A stretch of 64,000 nucleotides of DNA, taken from positions 1,426,001 to 1,490,000 of the forward strand of contig NZ_SSMC01000001.1 in NCBI RefSeq assembly GCF_004799345.1, given 5' to 3'. Every line of letters begins with the position of its first letter. The stretch's first letter is position 1. The notes under the pieces are model-generated. The model did not search any database, was not told where the DNA came from, and saw only the letters and a list, made by a program, of their open reading frames with translations. Shown piece after piece: positions 55,310-64,000 of the stretch. Origin of the DNA: Robertkochia marina. Its GTDB lineage: Bacteria; Bacteroidota; Bacteroidia; Flavobacteriales; Flavobacteriaceae. Position numbers and translations under genes: made by a program.

Positions 55310-57283
55310 ATGACAGTGAAGTCTAAAACAGATAAGGATTCAGAGCAGAATATAAAGGAACAAAAGCTTCCTGGAAAACCGGAACTGGTAACCTCTGAAG
55401 AGAAGTTCAAAGCCCTGGCTGCCCTGGATGAGGGGGAGTATGCCTATTCGGTTTCAGATTACTTTGCCAGACCCAAAGCAAGTGCTTTTCAATTTTCTCC
55501 TGATGGTAAATATTTGTCATATAGAGAGAAGGATGAAAATAACAAGAGACATATCTACGTAAAAGATCTGGAAACCGGTACTATTACCAAAGCGGTGGAA
55601 GAAGGCGAAGAGCTGGTGCGGGCTTATGCCTGGGCAAATAGTGAACGCCTGATCTTTATGATGGATAAAGGGGGCGATGAAAATTACCATCTTTTCGCAG
55701 CAAATGCCGATGGAAAAGATCAAAAAGAGTTAACCCCTTTTGAAGGGGTAAAGGCCCAAATGATTAATGAGCTTAAAGAGGATAAAGATCATATGATCAT
55801 TTCTTTGAACAAGAACGATGCTCAGGTCTTTGAACCCTATAAAATAAACGTGAATACAGGGGAACTTACGCAACTGTATACCAATGAGGATCCTGAAAAT
55901 CCCATCATGGGCTATGATTTTGATAAGGATGGGAATCTTCGCGGCTTTACCAGATTGAGAGAAGGTATTTTAAATGACCTGTATTACGAGACTTCTCCCG
56001 GAAACTATGAGAAGGTAAAGAGCCTTGACTGGAAAGACACTTTTGGTATTATCGGGTTTAATTACAGCAGTGAAAATCCGTATGAAGCCTATATGATCTC
56101 TAACCTGGATAGTGATAAGGCAGAGATAGTGCGGTATGACCTTAAAAAGGATGTTGTTTTAGAAAAGGTGTTTTCCACAGAAGAGTACGATGTAAAAGGG
56201 ATGTCCCGCTCGAGAAAGCGAAACTATGAGATAGACTATTTCGTTTACGAAGGTGAGAAGCGGGTAGTGATCCCGGTTAGTAACACCTATAAGGTTTGGC
56301 ACGAAAGGATTCAAAATGAATTTAAAGGATATCAGTACAGGATCGCAGATATAACCGATGAAGAAGATAAATTATTGATACTGGTTCAAAGCGATCAGTT
56401 GTACGGCACGTATTATGCCTATGATACTCAACAAGATTCATTTACCTTGTTGTATGACCTTATGCCCCAACTCAAGGAGGAGGATATGTCGCCTATGAAA
56501 CCAATATCCTTTAAAAGTCGCGATGGCATAATCATACATGGTTACATTACCCTTCCGAAGGAAGCAGCAAATGGCACAAAAGTGCCGGTTATTGTAAATC
56601 CTCACGGAGGTCCCCAGGGTATACGTGATAGCTGGGGCTTTAATCCGGAAGCCCAGTTGTTTGCCAGCCGGGGGTATGCGACCCTGCAGGTCAATTTCAG
56701 GATCTCAGGAGGTTATGGTCGGGCATTTTTAGAGTCCGGGTTTAAGCAGATCGGACGTAAAGCCATGGATGATGTGGAAGACGGATTAAAATATGTGATC
56801 GATCAGGGTTGGATAGCCCCTGAAAAAGCAGCGATCTATGGGGGAAGTCACGGAGGTTATGCCGTGTTGAGAGGGCTTACAAAAACCCCCGAATTGTACG
56901 CCTGTGGGGTTGATTATGTTGGGGTTTCGAATATTTTCACATTTATGAAAACCATACCCCCCTATTGGAAACCCTATCTTAAGATCATTAAAGAGATCTG
57001 GTATGATGAAAGTATACCAGAAGAAAAGCGAATTATGGAGGAGGTATCTCCGGTATTCCATATCGACAAGATCAAAAAGCCGCTTTTTGTAGTGCAGGGG
57101 GCCAATGATCCCAGGGTAAATATTGATGAATCAGATCAGATCGTTATGGCGTTAAGAGACAGGGGAGTTGATGTGCCCTACATGGTACGCTATGATGAAG
57201 GACACGGTTTTGCTAAAGAAGAAAACAGTATAGCGCTTTATGAGGCCATGATGGGATTTTTTGCAAAACATTTGAAAAAATAA
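55310..57283 (+). CDS. S9-family prolyl oligopeptidase-type serine peptidase
   Basis: This alpha/beta-hydrolase peptidase has 657 residues: an N-terminal beta-propeller (FSPDGKYLSYREKDENNKRH and later WD-like repeats) and a C-terminal catalytic domain. The triad is Ser513 (GGSHGGYA), Asp600 (NDPRVN) and His632 (DEGHGF). SRDGIIIHGYITLPKEA opens the hydrolase domain. There is no signal peptide, so it is probably cytoplasmic. It resembles S9C acylaminoacyl-peptidase-like enzymes. Confidence 0.93.
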   Translation: MTVKSKTDKDSEQNIKEQKLPGKPELVTSEEKFKALAALDEGEYAYSVSDYFARPKASAFQFSPDGKYLSYREKDENNKRHIYVKDLETGTITKAVEEGEELVRAYAWANSERLIFMMDKGGDENYHLFAANADGKDQKELTPFEGVKAQMINELKEDKDHMIISLNKNDAQVFEPYKINVNTGELTQLYTNEDPENPIMGYDFDKDGNLRGFTRLREGILNDLYYETSPGNYEKVKSLDWKDTFGIIGFNYSSENPYEAYMISNLDSDKAEIVRYDLKKDVVLEKVFSTEEYDVKGMSRSRKRNYEIDYFVYEGEKRVVIPVSNTYKVWHERIQNEFKGYQYRIADITDEEDKLLILVQSDQLYGTYYAYDTQQDSFTLLYDLMPQLKEEDMSPMKPISFKSRDGIIIHGYITLPKEAANGTKVPVIVNPHGGPQGIRDSWGFNPEAQLFASRGYATLQVNFRISGGYGRAFLESGFKQIGRKAMDDVEDGLKYVIDQGWIAPEKAAIYGGSHGGYAVLRGLTKTPELYACGVDYVGVSNIFTFMKTIPPYWKPYLKIIKEIWYDESIPEEKRIMEEVSPVFHIDKIKKPLFVVQGANDPRVNIDESDQIVMALRDRGVDVPYMVRYDEGHGFAKEENSIALYEAMMGFFAKHLKK

Positions 57284-57403
57284 CCATCTTAATTACCCAA
57301 AAACGTAGGGCCGGATCTCAAGGAAGGAGAGATGAAGTGTGCACTGCTGAAAACTTCATAATTCATATCTTTACCCGGCATAATAATTTAATCAGGATTT
57401 TAC

Positions 57404-58756
57404 GTGAGAGTTCATTTTATAGCCATCGGCGGGAGTGCTATGCATAACCTTGCATTGGCCTTGCATGAGAAAGGATATCAGGTTACAGGAAGTGATGATG
57501 CCATTTTTGAACCTTCCAGATCGAGACTGGAAGCAAAGGGACTGCTTCCTGAACAAATAGGATGGTTCCCGGAAAAGATCACCAACCAACTCGATGTGGT
57601 GATACTGGGAATGCATGCCCGTGAGGATAATCCGGAACTCCTGGCTGCCCGGGAAATGGGTTTGAAGGTGTATTCCTATCCTGAATTTCTTTATGAACAA
57701 TCTAAGAATAAGACCAGGGTGGTCATTGGAGGTAGTCATGGAAAAACCACCATTACTTCAATGATCCTTCATGTGCTGCACTATCATGGCGTTGATGTTG
57801 ATTACATGGTCGGAGCCCAGTTAGAAGGCTTTGATACCATGGTAAAACTAACAGACAGCAATGAATTCATTGTACTTGAGGGTGATGAGTACCTGTCTTC
57901 GCCTATCGACCGACGTCCTAAATTTCATCTTTACAAACCGAATATTGCTTTGTTGAGCGGTATTGCCTGGGACCACATCAATGTATTTCCTACCTGGGAT
58001 AATTATGTGGAGCAGTTCCGGATCTTTATAGACTCTATTGTAAAAGGAGGAAGTCTTACCTACAACCAGGAAGACACCACGCTTCATGAGATCGTGCAAG
58101 CCTCAGAAAATACGATCAGAAAGATAGGATACACCACTCCTGAGTATTTTGTTGAAGATGGCGAGACCTACCTGGAAACCAATGAAGGGCCTATGCCGGT
58201 GGAGGTATTTGGAAGGCATAACCTGAACAACCTGGCCGGAGCCAAATGGATCTGTCAGCATATGGGAATTGACGAGGATGAGTTTTATGAGGCTATCGGT
58301 AGTTTTAAGGGAGCCTCGAAACGATTGGAGAAACTGGCTGAAAAGAACGGCAGTGTTATTTTTAAAGATTTTGCCCATGCACCGAGTAAGGTGCAGGCAA
58401 CCACAAATGCTGTTAAAGAGCAATACCCGAACAAGACGGTATTGGCTTGCCTGGAACTTCATACCTACAGCAGCCTTAACACAGATTTCATTAAGGAATA
58501 TAAAAGTGCACTGGACAGGGCTGATAGGGCTGTGGTGTTTTATTCTCCCGATGCAGTAGCGCTGAAAAAATTAGATCCCATTGCCCCGGCCGATATAAAG
58601 GAAGCCTTTGGCAGAACCGACCTGGAGGTATTTACCGATCCGGACGCATTTAAAGAATTTCTTCTAAATACATCGCTTCGAGATACAGCCCTGCTGCTTA
58701 TGAGCAGTGGTAACTACGGAGGGTTAAACCTGGAAAGCATTACTTCAAGGCTCTAA
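57404..58756 (+). CDS. mpl: Mur-ligase family protein, Mpl-like (murein tripeptide ligase)
   Basis: This 450-residue Mur ligase opens IAIGGSAMHNLALALHEKGY with a variant of the MurC/Mpl nucleotide motif. The P-loop is GGSHGKTTITSMIL, followed by EGDEYLSSPIDRRPKFHLYK and LSGIAWDHINVFPTW. The C-terminal domain has FAHAPSKV in place of the DYAHHP of MurC, as in Mpl, which joins recycled tripeptide to UDP-MurNAc. The start is GTG at 57404. AnmK at 7 kb serves the same recycling route. Confidence 0.85.
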   Translation: MRVHFIAIGGSAMHNLALALHEKGYQVTGSDDAIFEPSRSRLEAKGLLPEQIGWFPEKITNQLDVVILGMHAREDNPELLAAREMGLKVYSYPEFLYEQSKNKTRVVIGGSHGKTTITSMILHVLHYHGVDVDYMVGAQLEGFDTMVKLTDSNEFIVLEGDEYLSSPIDRRPKFHLYKPNIALLSGIAWDHINVFPTWDNYVEQFRIFIDSIVKGGSLTYNQEDTTLHEIVQASENTIRKIGYTTPEYFVEDGETYLETNEGPMPVEVFGRHNLNNLAGAKWICQHMGIDEDEFYEAIGSFKGASKRLEKLAEKNGSVIFKDFAHAPSKVQATTNAVKEQYPNKTVLACLELHTYSSLNTDFIKEYKSALDRADRAVVFYSPDAVALKKLDPIAPADIKEAFGRTDLEVFTDPDAFKEFLLNTSLRDTALLLMSSGNYGGLNLESITSRL

Positions 58757-58759
58757 TAG

Positions 58760-59209
58760 CTAGACTCCGAACTGACGGAAATGATGATCGAGGTGCTTGT
58801 ATTGCATCTTGCCCCATTGTTCTTTGCTGAGCCACCCGAAAACCGGGTGTTTTAATTTGCCATCAGGAAATGGCAGCTGCAGAAAGGTGTTGATGGTTTC
58901 CTTTAATTCTCTTTGCTCATTTTCAAAGTTTTCCGGATCGGTCATTCTTAATTCTCTGGCAGTGGGCAAGCTCTGTTTCCAGGGTTTATCATTATACAGC
59001 AAAGATCGGTAGAATGGCATCATGAGCTTAAAATACCATGGTGGCTGACTTAATTGGGTTTCTCCGGTAGCTACCTTCATGGTTTTTTTAAGGTGCTTTA
59101 ACATCTGGGCAACATCCATACTGCCCCATTGAGGTTGTGAGCCGGGGCTTAAAGAATTCATCCTTGATATAATTTCTTCCTTGATGCCGGGTTCAAACAG
59201 AGATTTCAT
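58760..59209 (-). CDS. DUF1569 protein
   Basis: The 149-residue protein resembles the DUF1569 family, whose fold is related to DinB-type four-helix bundles. Possible metal ligands are His in AQMLKHLKKT and in the C-terminal YKHLDHHFRQFG. No signal peptide. The function is unknown. It converges with the mpl gene (three bases between the stops). Confidence 0.8.
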   Translation of the reverse strand: MKSLFEPGIKEEIISRMNSLSPGSQPQWGSMDVAQMLKHLKKTMKVATGETQLSQPPWYFKLMMPFYRSLLYNDKPWKQSLPTARELRMTDPENFENEQRELKETINTFLQLPFPDGKLKHPVFGWLSKEQWGKMQYKHLDHHFRQFGV

Positions 59210-59270
59210 AGGTCGTGCTTTAATTGAAAGAAAATTACAACATTATACTGAAGTTTGTTATATTTATTAG

Positions 59271-59969
59271 ATGCGAAATAAGTCTGATTCCTTCTCAATT
59301 AAAAGTTGGAGCCTGGATGATCGTCCGCGTGAAAAGCTTCGTCTGAAGGGAAGGATGGCCTTGAGTGATGCTGAACTGCTGGCAATCATTATAGGTAGTG
59401 GCAGTGATAAGGATAGTGCGGTAAGCCTTTCTAAAAAGATCCTGGCCACCACCGATTATAACCTGAATGCCCTGGGCAGATTACCCTTGTCAAAACTCAT
59501 GTCTTTTCACGGGGTCGGAGAGGCTAAAGCCGTGGGAATTATTGCGGCCCTCGAGCTGGGCAGAAGAAGGGCAGCAGAAGCATTACCCGAGCGTTTCCGT
59601 ATTGTAAACAGTAATTCAGCATTTCGTTATTTGCAGCCATTTATGGGGGAGCTTCCTCATGAAGAATTCTGGGTGTTGTACCTCAATAATTCCAATCGTA
59701 TTATTCGCCATCAGCAATTGAGTAAGGGAGGTATTACCGGTACCCTTGTTGATGTTCGGCTGGCGTTGAAGTATGCACTTGAAGTCAATGCTACAGCCAT
59801 TATCCTGGCGCATAATCATCCTTCCGGCACCCTGGTGCCCAGTGAGGCGGATAAACGACTTACTTCCAAGTTCTCGACGGCAGCGGGCAGCCTTGACATA
59901 AAATTACTCGATCATCTTATTGTAACCGAAAAAGAATATTATAGCTTTGCAGACGAAGGACTTCTCTGA
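59271..59969 (+). CDS. radC: RadC-family JAMM protein
   Basis: This 232-residue protein has an N-terminal helix-hairpin-helix-like part (DAELLAIIIGSGS, LMSFHGVGEAKAVGI) and the C-terminal JAMM/MPN+ domain with HNHPSG (His181, His183) and Asp194 in PSEADKRLT. RadC proteins are annotated as DNA repair proteins, but their role is unproved. The next gene begins one base after the stop. Confidence 0.95.
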   Translation: MRNKSDSFSIKSWSLDDRPREKLRLKGRMALSDAELLAIIIGSGSDKDSAVSLSKKILATTDYNLNALGRLPLSKLMSFHGVGEAKAVGIIAALELGRRRAAEALPERFRIVNSNSAFRYLQPFMGELPHEEFWVLYLNNSNRIIRHQQLSKGGITGTLVDVRLALKYALEVNATAIILAHNHPSGTLVPSEADKRLTSKFSTAAGSLDIKLLDHLIVTEKEYYSFADEGLL

Positions 59970-59970
59970 C

Positions 59971-61260
59971 ATGGTATTAGTTTACACCTATAAGATCACC
60001 CCCAGGTTGCGATATATCATGAAGCATATCTTTAAACGCATGCTTCAGACCGATGTTGATCTGACCACCCGCGTAGAAGATTTCATAGCCCATTCCGGAC
60101 CAAAATTATCCTATGCAAGGCAGCCCTTGCAGAGTGAATTCTTTGTTCGAAGTCACGACCTTTTATTTGATGATGGGATCTCGGATATCGACATCAATGT
60201 ATCAGACTGGGATGGTGTACCCTGCTTTTTTTCGGCTTCAGAGAAGAGTAGTCTTCCTTTTGATATTTTTGCAGCCAGTTTTTACCTTATCACCAGGTAT
60301 GAAGAGTATTTACCCCATGTAAAAGATGATCACGGGCGGTTTCCTGCATCTGAAAGTTTAGCCGGGAAACACGGTTTTCTTGATCTGCCCGTGGTAGATA
60401 TTTGGGTAGAACGGTTTAAGGCTCAATTGCAGGATAAGTTTCCTCAGATGGAGCTCCCACTTAAATCACCTGTGTTTACTCCGGTGATCGATGTTCCGGT
60501 TATTTTTCGTTACCGTAAAAAGGGGATGTTGCGTACCCTGGGAGGAACTCTTCTGGATCTTTCGAGATTCCGGTTTCGTGAATTTGTGAAGCGGTATGCG
60601 GTGTTACTGGGCATTCAAAAGGATCCCAACGATGTTTTTGATGAGCTAACCCGACTGCACAAACAAAATAACGTGCAGGCCATGTATTTTTTCTTGTTAG
60701 GAGACTATTCGCATTATGACAAGAACATTTCGGTATATAAACCCATCGTAAAAACCCTGGTCAAATCTGTAGCCGATTACAGTATCGTTTCACTGATGGC
60801 TTCTTATATGTCATTTAATGATCTGGAGCTTCTTAAAAAAGAAAGGAAAAGATTGATCAACTTCATTAACCGACCGGTAAAAAGGGTCAGACAGCGCTTC
60901 AACAGACTTCAGATACCGGAAACGTATCGTTCAGTTGTCGATGCTGAGTTTAATGAAGATTATTCTATGGGATATCCCGATGAGGTAGGGTTTCGAGCCG
61001 GAACCTGCACTCCTTTTTATTTTTATGATATCAGCTTTGAAGAACAGTTACCTGTCTTGATCAATCCGGTGGCTGTAATTTACTCTGCCTTGTATCAATT
61101 CAGAAATATTAAACGGGCAAGGGAAAAGATCAAATCTATCAGGGAGGAAGTAGAGAAGGTTAACGGAACTTTCGTAATGGTCTTCTCTAATGATGTGCTC
61201 AATTTTACCGAGTATAACAGTATGACGGCCCTGTATAAAGAGCTAATAACGACTACATAG
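59971..61260 (+). CDS. Polysaccharide-deacetylase-like protein, likely lacking the active site
   Basis: This 429-residue protein is like a flavobacterial NodB-fold family. Recognisable family parts are FFVRSHDLLFDDGI, FAASFYLITRYEEYLPHVKD, AMYFFLLGDYSHYDKNIS and DYSMGYPDEVGFRAGTCTPF. From memory of active relatives, the metal site should have DVD, a GIHPS motif and a QH. Here these positions read IDVPV, SLMASY and RQRF, so the metal ligands seem lost. It begins one base after radC and ends directly against the next ATG. Confidence 0.72.
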   Translation: MVLVYTYKITPRLRYIMKHIFKRMLQTDVDLTTRVEDFIAHSGPKLSYARQPLQSEFFVRSHDLLFDDGISDIDINVSDWDGVPCFFSASEKSSLPFDIFAASFYLITRYEEYLPHVKDDHGRFPASESLAGKHGFLDLPVVDIWVERFKAQLQDKFPQMELPLKSPVFTPVIDVPVIFRYRKKGMLRTLGGTLLDLSRFRFREFVKRYAVLLGIQKDPNDVFDELTRLHKQNNVQAMYFFLLGDYSHYDKNISVYKPIVKTLVKSVADYSIVSLMASYMSFNDLELLKKERKRLINFINRPVKRVRQRFNRLQIPETYRSVVDAEFNEDYSMGYPDEVGFRAGTCTPFYFYDISFEEQLPVLINPVAVIYSALYQFRNIKRAREKIKSIREEVEKVNGTFVMVFSNDVLNFTEYNSMTALYKELITTT

Positions 61261-61947
61261 ATGAAAGACCAGATAGAGCATATTTTCTTCGACCTTGATC
61301 ACACCCTTTGGGATTTTGAAAAAAACTCTGCTTTGGCCTTTAAGAAGATCTTTGAAGAACGTGAACTGGCTCTCGATCTTGATGATTTTCTCCACGTGTA
61401 TGTGCCTTTAAACCTGAAATTCTGGCGCATGTTTCGGGAAAACAGACTCACTAAAACCGAGCTGAGATATATACGGTTGAGGTCGGCTTTTGATGAGTTA
61501 AAATACCCTTGCAACGATTTGTTAATCAAGGAAATAGCGAACGACTATTTAACGTATTTACCTACCTTTAATCATCTTTTTAAGGAAACCGGTACGATTT
61601 TATCTTACCTTGACCAAACCTATAAATTGCATATCATAACCAACGGTTTTGCAAATGTCCAGGAAGGAAAATTAGTAAATTCAGGGATCGACCATTATTT
61701 TAAGGTGGTGGTCAATTCTGAAATGGCCGGTGTTAAGAAGCCCAACCCCTATATCTTTAAGTTAGCCATGAAACGCGCCGGAGCACGCCCGGAACGATCA
61801 TTAATGATTGGTGATAGTTTTGAAGCCGATGTTCTCGGAGCGCTGAATGCAGGTATGCATGCCCTTTATTTTAACCCGGAGGGCGAAACCGTACCAGGGC
61901 ATATTCAATCTATTGGTAACCTCCTGGAAATAAAAAAGTTATTATGA
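61261..61947 (+). CDS. HAD-family noncanonical pyrimidine nucleotidase (YjjG-like)
   Basis: This 228-residue HAD hydrolase has motif I FFDLDHTLWDF, motif II ITNGF, motif III with Lys in GVKKPNPYIFKLAM and motif IV GDSFEADVLGALNAG. The cap and the order match YjjG, which dephosphorylates odd pyrimidine nucleotides. The ATG lies directly after the previous stop (TAG-ATG), so it is translated in the same operon as radC and the deacetylase-like gene. Confidence 0.9.
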   Translation: MKDQIEHIFFDLDHTLWDFEKNSALAFKKIFEERELALDLDDFLHVYVPLNLKFWRMFRENRLTKTELRYIRLRSAFDELKYPCNDLLIKEIANDYLTYLPTFNHLFKETGTILSYLDQTYKLHIITNGFANVQEGKLVNSGIDHYFKVVVNSEMAGVKKPNPYIFKLAMKRAGARPERSLMIGDSFEADVLGALNAGMHALYFNPEGETVPGHIQSIGNLLEIKKLL

Positions 61948-61986
61948 TCATGCAATAGGCGTTTTAGAAATAACGTTTATAAAAGT

Positions 61987-62547
61987 ATGATGAGACAGGG
62001 GTATATATATTTCTTAACGGGGTTGCTTTTCATTGGGCTTCTATCCAATGCCTGTGTTAAAGATGTTGATTTTGACCAAAAGGATCAATTCGTGCTCGAG
62101 CCGGCCATAGAGGTAAGCCTTGTGTATTTTGATTTTCTGGCTTCCGATTTCGATGAGTTCGATCCGGAAAATTCCAACTCTTATGTAGATTCAACACAGG
62201 CCGACCTGTTTTCGCAAGACTTTTTTGATCAGAATCTCAGGGCTGCAGAGTTCACCCTCGTACATACCAATTTGGTGGAAAGGGCTTTTGAGGCAGAGAT
62301 CATTTTCCGGGATGCCAATGGAGCTCCCCTATATACTATTATGGTTTTTATTCCCCCTTATGATGGGTCACCCAAGGAAGTGGTTACCCTGATCTATTTT
62401 GATGAAAGTCAGATCGGGATCCTTAAAAATACTTTTTCGATCTCCGCAGAGATCAGTTTGTTGCCCGGCAATCCTCCCTTAAGCAATACCTCTGAAGGCT
62501 CTATCAAATTTCAATCCAGTGCAATTTTTTATATGGAGTTTGAATGA
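61987..62547 (+). CDS. Putative lipoprotein of unknown function
   Basis: The 186-residue protein has a lipoprotein signal (FLTGLLFIGLLSNAC, Cys23). The mature part is acidic with beta-strand character (FTLVHTNLVERAFEAEIIF, TIMVFIPPYDGSP). It is not recognised. It overlaps the next gene by four bases (ATGA), so the two proteins are likely made together and may act in the same outer-membrane complex. Confidence 0.75.
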   Translation: MMRQGYIYFLTGLLFIGLLSNACVKDVDFDQKDQFVLEPAIEVSLVYFDFLASDFDEFDPENSNSYVDSTQADLFSQDFFDQNLRAAEFTLVHTNLVERAFEAEIIFRDANGAPLYTIMVFIPPYDGSPKEVVTLIYFDESQIGILKNTFSISAEISLLPGNPPLSNTSEGSIKFQSSAIFYMEFE

Positions 62548-63971
62548 TCAAGACCTTACTTTACATAGGGCTGCTTTGTGCCTTCATCTTACCCTTGCGA
62601 TCCCAGAACAAACAGTTACTGTATAATTTCAGGGAAATACCGCAACAGGTAATGATCAATCCCGGGGCACAGATCCATCAACGCGGGTATGTAGGGGTAC
62701 CCTTTCTTTCAGGAATTTCTCTGGGCTTTGGCAGCAGTGGTTTTAATGCCTATGACCTCTTTGCAGATAATGGGGTGAATTTTAATATCAAAGTACGGGA
62801 TGTACTATACAGTCTCAACAGGAATGATATCATTGACATGAATCAACAGGTAGAGATCTTGTTTGCGGGGTTTAAGGGCAAGGGCGAAAACAGTAAGGAT
62901 TTTTTCAGTTTTGGGATCTACCAGGAATTCGACCTCTACAATTACTGGCCTGAAGACCTGGCCTACCTGGCGTATGAAGGGAATGCAGGAAATACAGGAA
63001 GGGAATATGAACTCCGGGATCTCAATGTACAGGGTGAGATCTTTACCACTCTGCACTTTGGGGTGAATCATCGTTTTAATTCCGACTGGACGGCAGGTGC
63101 TCGGTTCAAAGTATACAGCAGTATGATACACTGGTCGTCTAATAATAACGAAGGTCTGTTTATCACTGTTCCGGGAACGCAAAATATATATTCACATAAT
63201 GTTATTGCCGATATGGCTCTCAATACCTCAGGGTATGCTTCGCTCTGGGATAGAGACATTGACAACGTATCCGAATTTTTTCAGGCCATTGCACCCAACA
63301 GTTTTTTTGGGGGTAATTACGGGGTTGGCCTCGATGTTGGCTTTACCTATACTCCTAATTCCTCCTGGACCTATACCGGAAGCATTACTGACATAGGGAT
63401 GATGTTTCATCAGAATGATACCGAAAGTTATACCCTGAAAGGGGCTTACCAACTTGAAGGTATTCAGTTCTTATTCGGGCAGGCTACCGATGATGATTTT
63501 TTAAATGACTATTGGGAAGATCTGAAGGCAGACCTGGAAGAGCAGCTGCCACTGGATACGATCTCAAGGAATTTCACTTCCTTTCGCCCTGTGAAATTTA
63601 ACGGAGCTGTAATACATAATTTTGGGAATCTGAATTACCGTAAAACCTTTAAGTGTGATTGTGACATAGATGATACCGGCTATGAAAATTCAGTGGGATT
63701 ACAACTTTATGCCGTTAAAAGGCCTCAGCATATCAATGCAGCCCTGACAGCCTTTTATTACCGACGAGTATTCAATTGGCTGCGTTCTAAATTCACCTAT
63801 ACCGTAGACCCATATTCTTATTATAATCTCGGGCTTGGTATTTCAACGCATTTTGCTAATTTTAACGTCTATTTGCTCGCTGATAATTTGGTGGAATTCA
63901 CCAACCTGGCAAAAGCTAACCAGGCATCAGTGCAGTTTGGAATTAATTATATTTTACCGGGCTCCAGATAA
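62544..63971 (+). CDS. DUF5723-family outer-membrane protein
   Basis: This 475-residue beta-barrel protein has a signal peptide (TLLYIGLLCAFILPLRSQ) and the DUF5723 pattern: REIPQQVMINPGAQIHQR, GVPFLSGISLGFGSSGFNAY, FGVNHRFNSDWTAGARFKVY. The rest is alternating strands with a final strand ending SVQFGINYILPGSR. It is an outer-membrane protein of unknown function and likely works with the adjacent lipoprotein. Confidence 0.88.
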   Translation: MIKTLLYIGLLCAFILPLRSQNKQLLYNFREIPQQVMINPGAQIHQRGYVGVPFLSGISLGFGSSGFNAYDLFADNGVNFNIKVRDVLYSLNRNDIIDMNQQVEILFAGFKGKGENSKDFFSFGIYQEFDLYNYWPEDLAYLAYEGNAGNTGREYELRDLNVQGEIFTTLHFGVNHRFNSDWTAGARFKVYSSMIHWSSNNNEGLFITVPGTQNIYSHNVIADMALNTSGYASLWDRDIDNVSEFFQAIAPNSFFGGNYGVGLDVGFTYTPNSSWTYTGSITDIGMMFHQNDTESYTLKGAYQLEGIQFLFGQATDDDFLNDYWEDLKADLEEQLPLDTISRNFTSFRPVKFNGAVIHNFGNLNYRKTFKCDCDIDDTGYENSVGLQLYAVKRPQHINAALTAFYYRRVFNWLRSKFTYTVDPYSYYNLGLGISTHFANFNVYLLADNLVEFTNLAKANQASVQFGINYILPGSR

Positions 63972-63979
63972 ACCACTTC

Positions 63980-64000
63980 ATGAAACATCTCTTTTTAGTC
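63980..64000 (+). CDS. Start of a further gene (partial, signal peptide beginning)
   Basis: An ATG eight bases after the DUF5723 stop begins MKHLFLV, which looks like the start of a signal peptide. The gene is cut by the window edge, so nothing more can be said. Confidence 0.5.

Noticed and set aside
1-64000. Prophage, insertion sequence, toxin-antitoxin or defence system
   Set aside because: No transposase, integrase, capsid, nuclease-helicase or toxin-like protein was found. Gene content and strand blocks look like core chromosome.

Overview
The window is an ordinary-looking stretch of a Bacteroidetes chromosome, most likely a marine member of the Flavobacteriaceae. I base this on the gliding protein GldJ, the type IX secretion protein PorV followed by cdd, pdhA and pdhC, a PafA-type alkaline phosphatase, NhaD, many Bacteroidetes lipoproteins and domain families (DUF5723, DUF5694, DUF4136), an absence of clear Shine-Dalgarno sites, and repeated promoters of the Bacteroidetes type (TTG, about 19-20 bases, TAnnTTTG). 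The genus cannot be told from the sequence alone. No prophage, insertion sequence, CRISPR array or integron was found.

Layout. 1-6.9 kb: glutamate synthase (gltB, and gltD cut by the left edge) and an acyl-CoA dehydrogenase, both on the minus strand. 7-14 kb, plus strand: anmK, an amino acid dehydrogenase, nhaD, an ExbB/ExbD/TonB-type energy-transduction operon and folC. 14.06-15.5 kb: a repeat-rich tRNA island with two identical tRNA-Val(TAC) genes, each with its own promoter and terminator, inside a tandem segmental duplication that also carries about 120-bp terminator-like repeats. 15.8-24 kb: envelope genes (small lipoprotein and outer-membrane proteins, phospholipase A, amidohydrolase, porin, GH53 galactanase). 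24-32 kb: murF and gldJ on the minus strand, diverging from porV-cdd-pdhA-pdhC. 32-38.6 kb: M28 peptidase, SDR, SprT-like protein, manC and a DUF389 membrane protein, converging on an MlaF/MlaE-type ABC pair. 38.7-46 kb: PafA phosphatase, GT2 and methyltransferase, a FabH-like ketosynthase and gcvP. 46-54 kb: a UbiA-like membrane protein, a small zinc-finger protein with an ECF sigma factor, rhodanese, M3 peptidase, purK-purE, a fused HPRT-adenylate kinase and obg. 54-64 kb: a repeat-filled spacer, DUF4136 lipoprotein, S9 peptidase, Mpl-like ligase, DUF1569, then radC, a polysaccharide-deacetylase-like protein, a YjjG-like phosphatase, a lipoprotein and a DUF5723 outer-membrane protein.

How the genes work together. 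Nitrogen and amino-acid metabolism (gltBD, amino acid dehydrogenase, gcvP), purine synthesis and salvage (purKE, HPRT-Adk), pyruvate oxidation (pdhA, pdhC) and wall recycling and synthesis (anmK, murF, mpl) are housekeeping functions. NhaD, the TonB system, porins, PafA and GH53 suit a marine polymer- and phosphate-scavenging life. The most unusual items are the duplicated tRNA-Val island with stem-swapped terminator repeats, the in-frame HPRT-Adk fusion, a deacetylase-family protein whose catalytic residues appear lost, a UbiA-like protein with a lost first Asp motif, and a soluble zinc-finger candidate anti-sigma factor.
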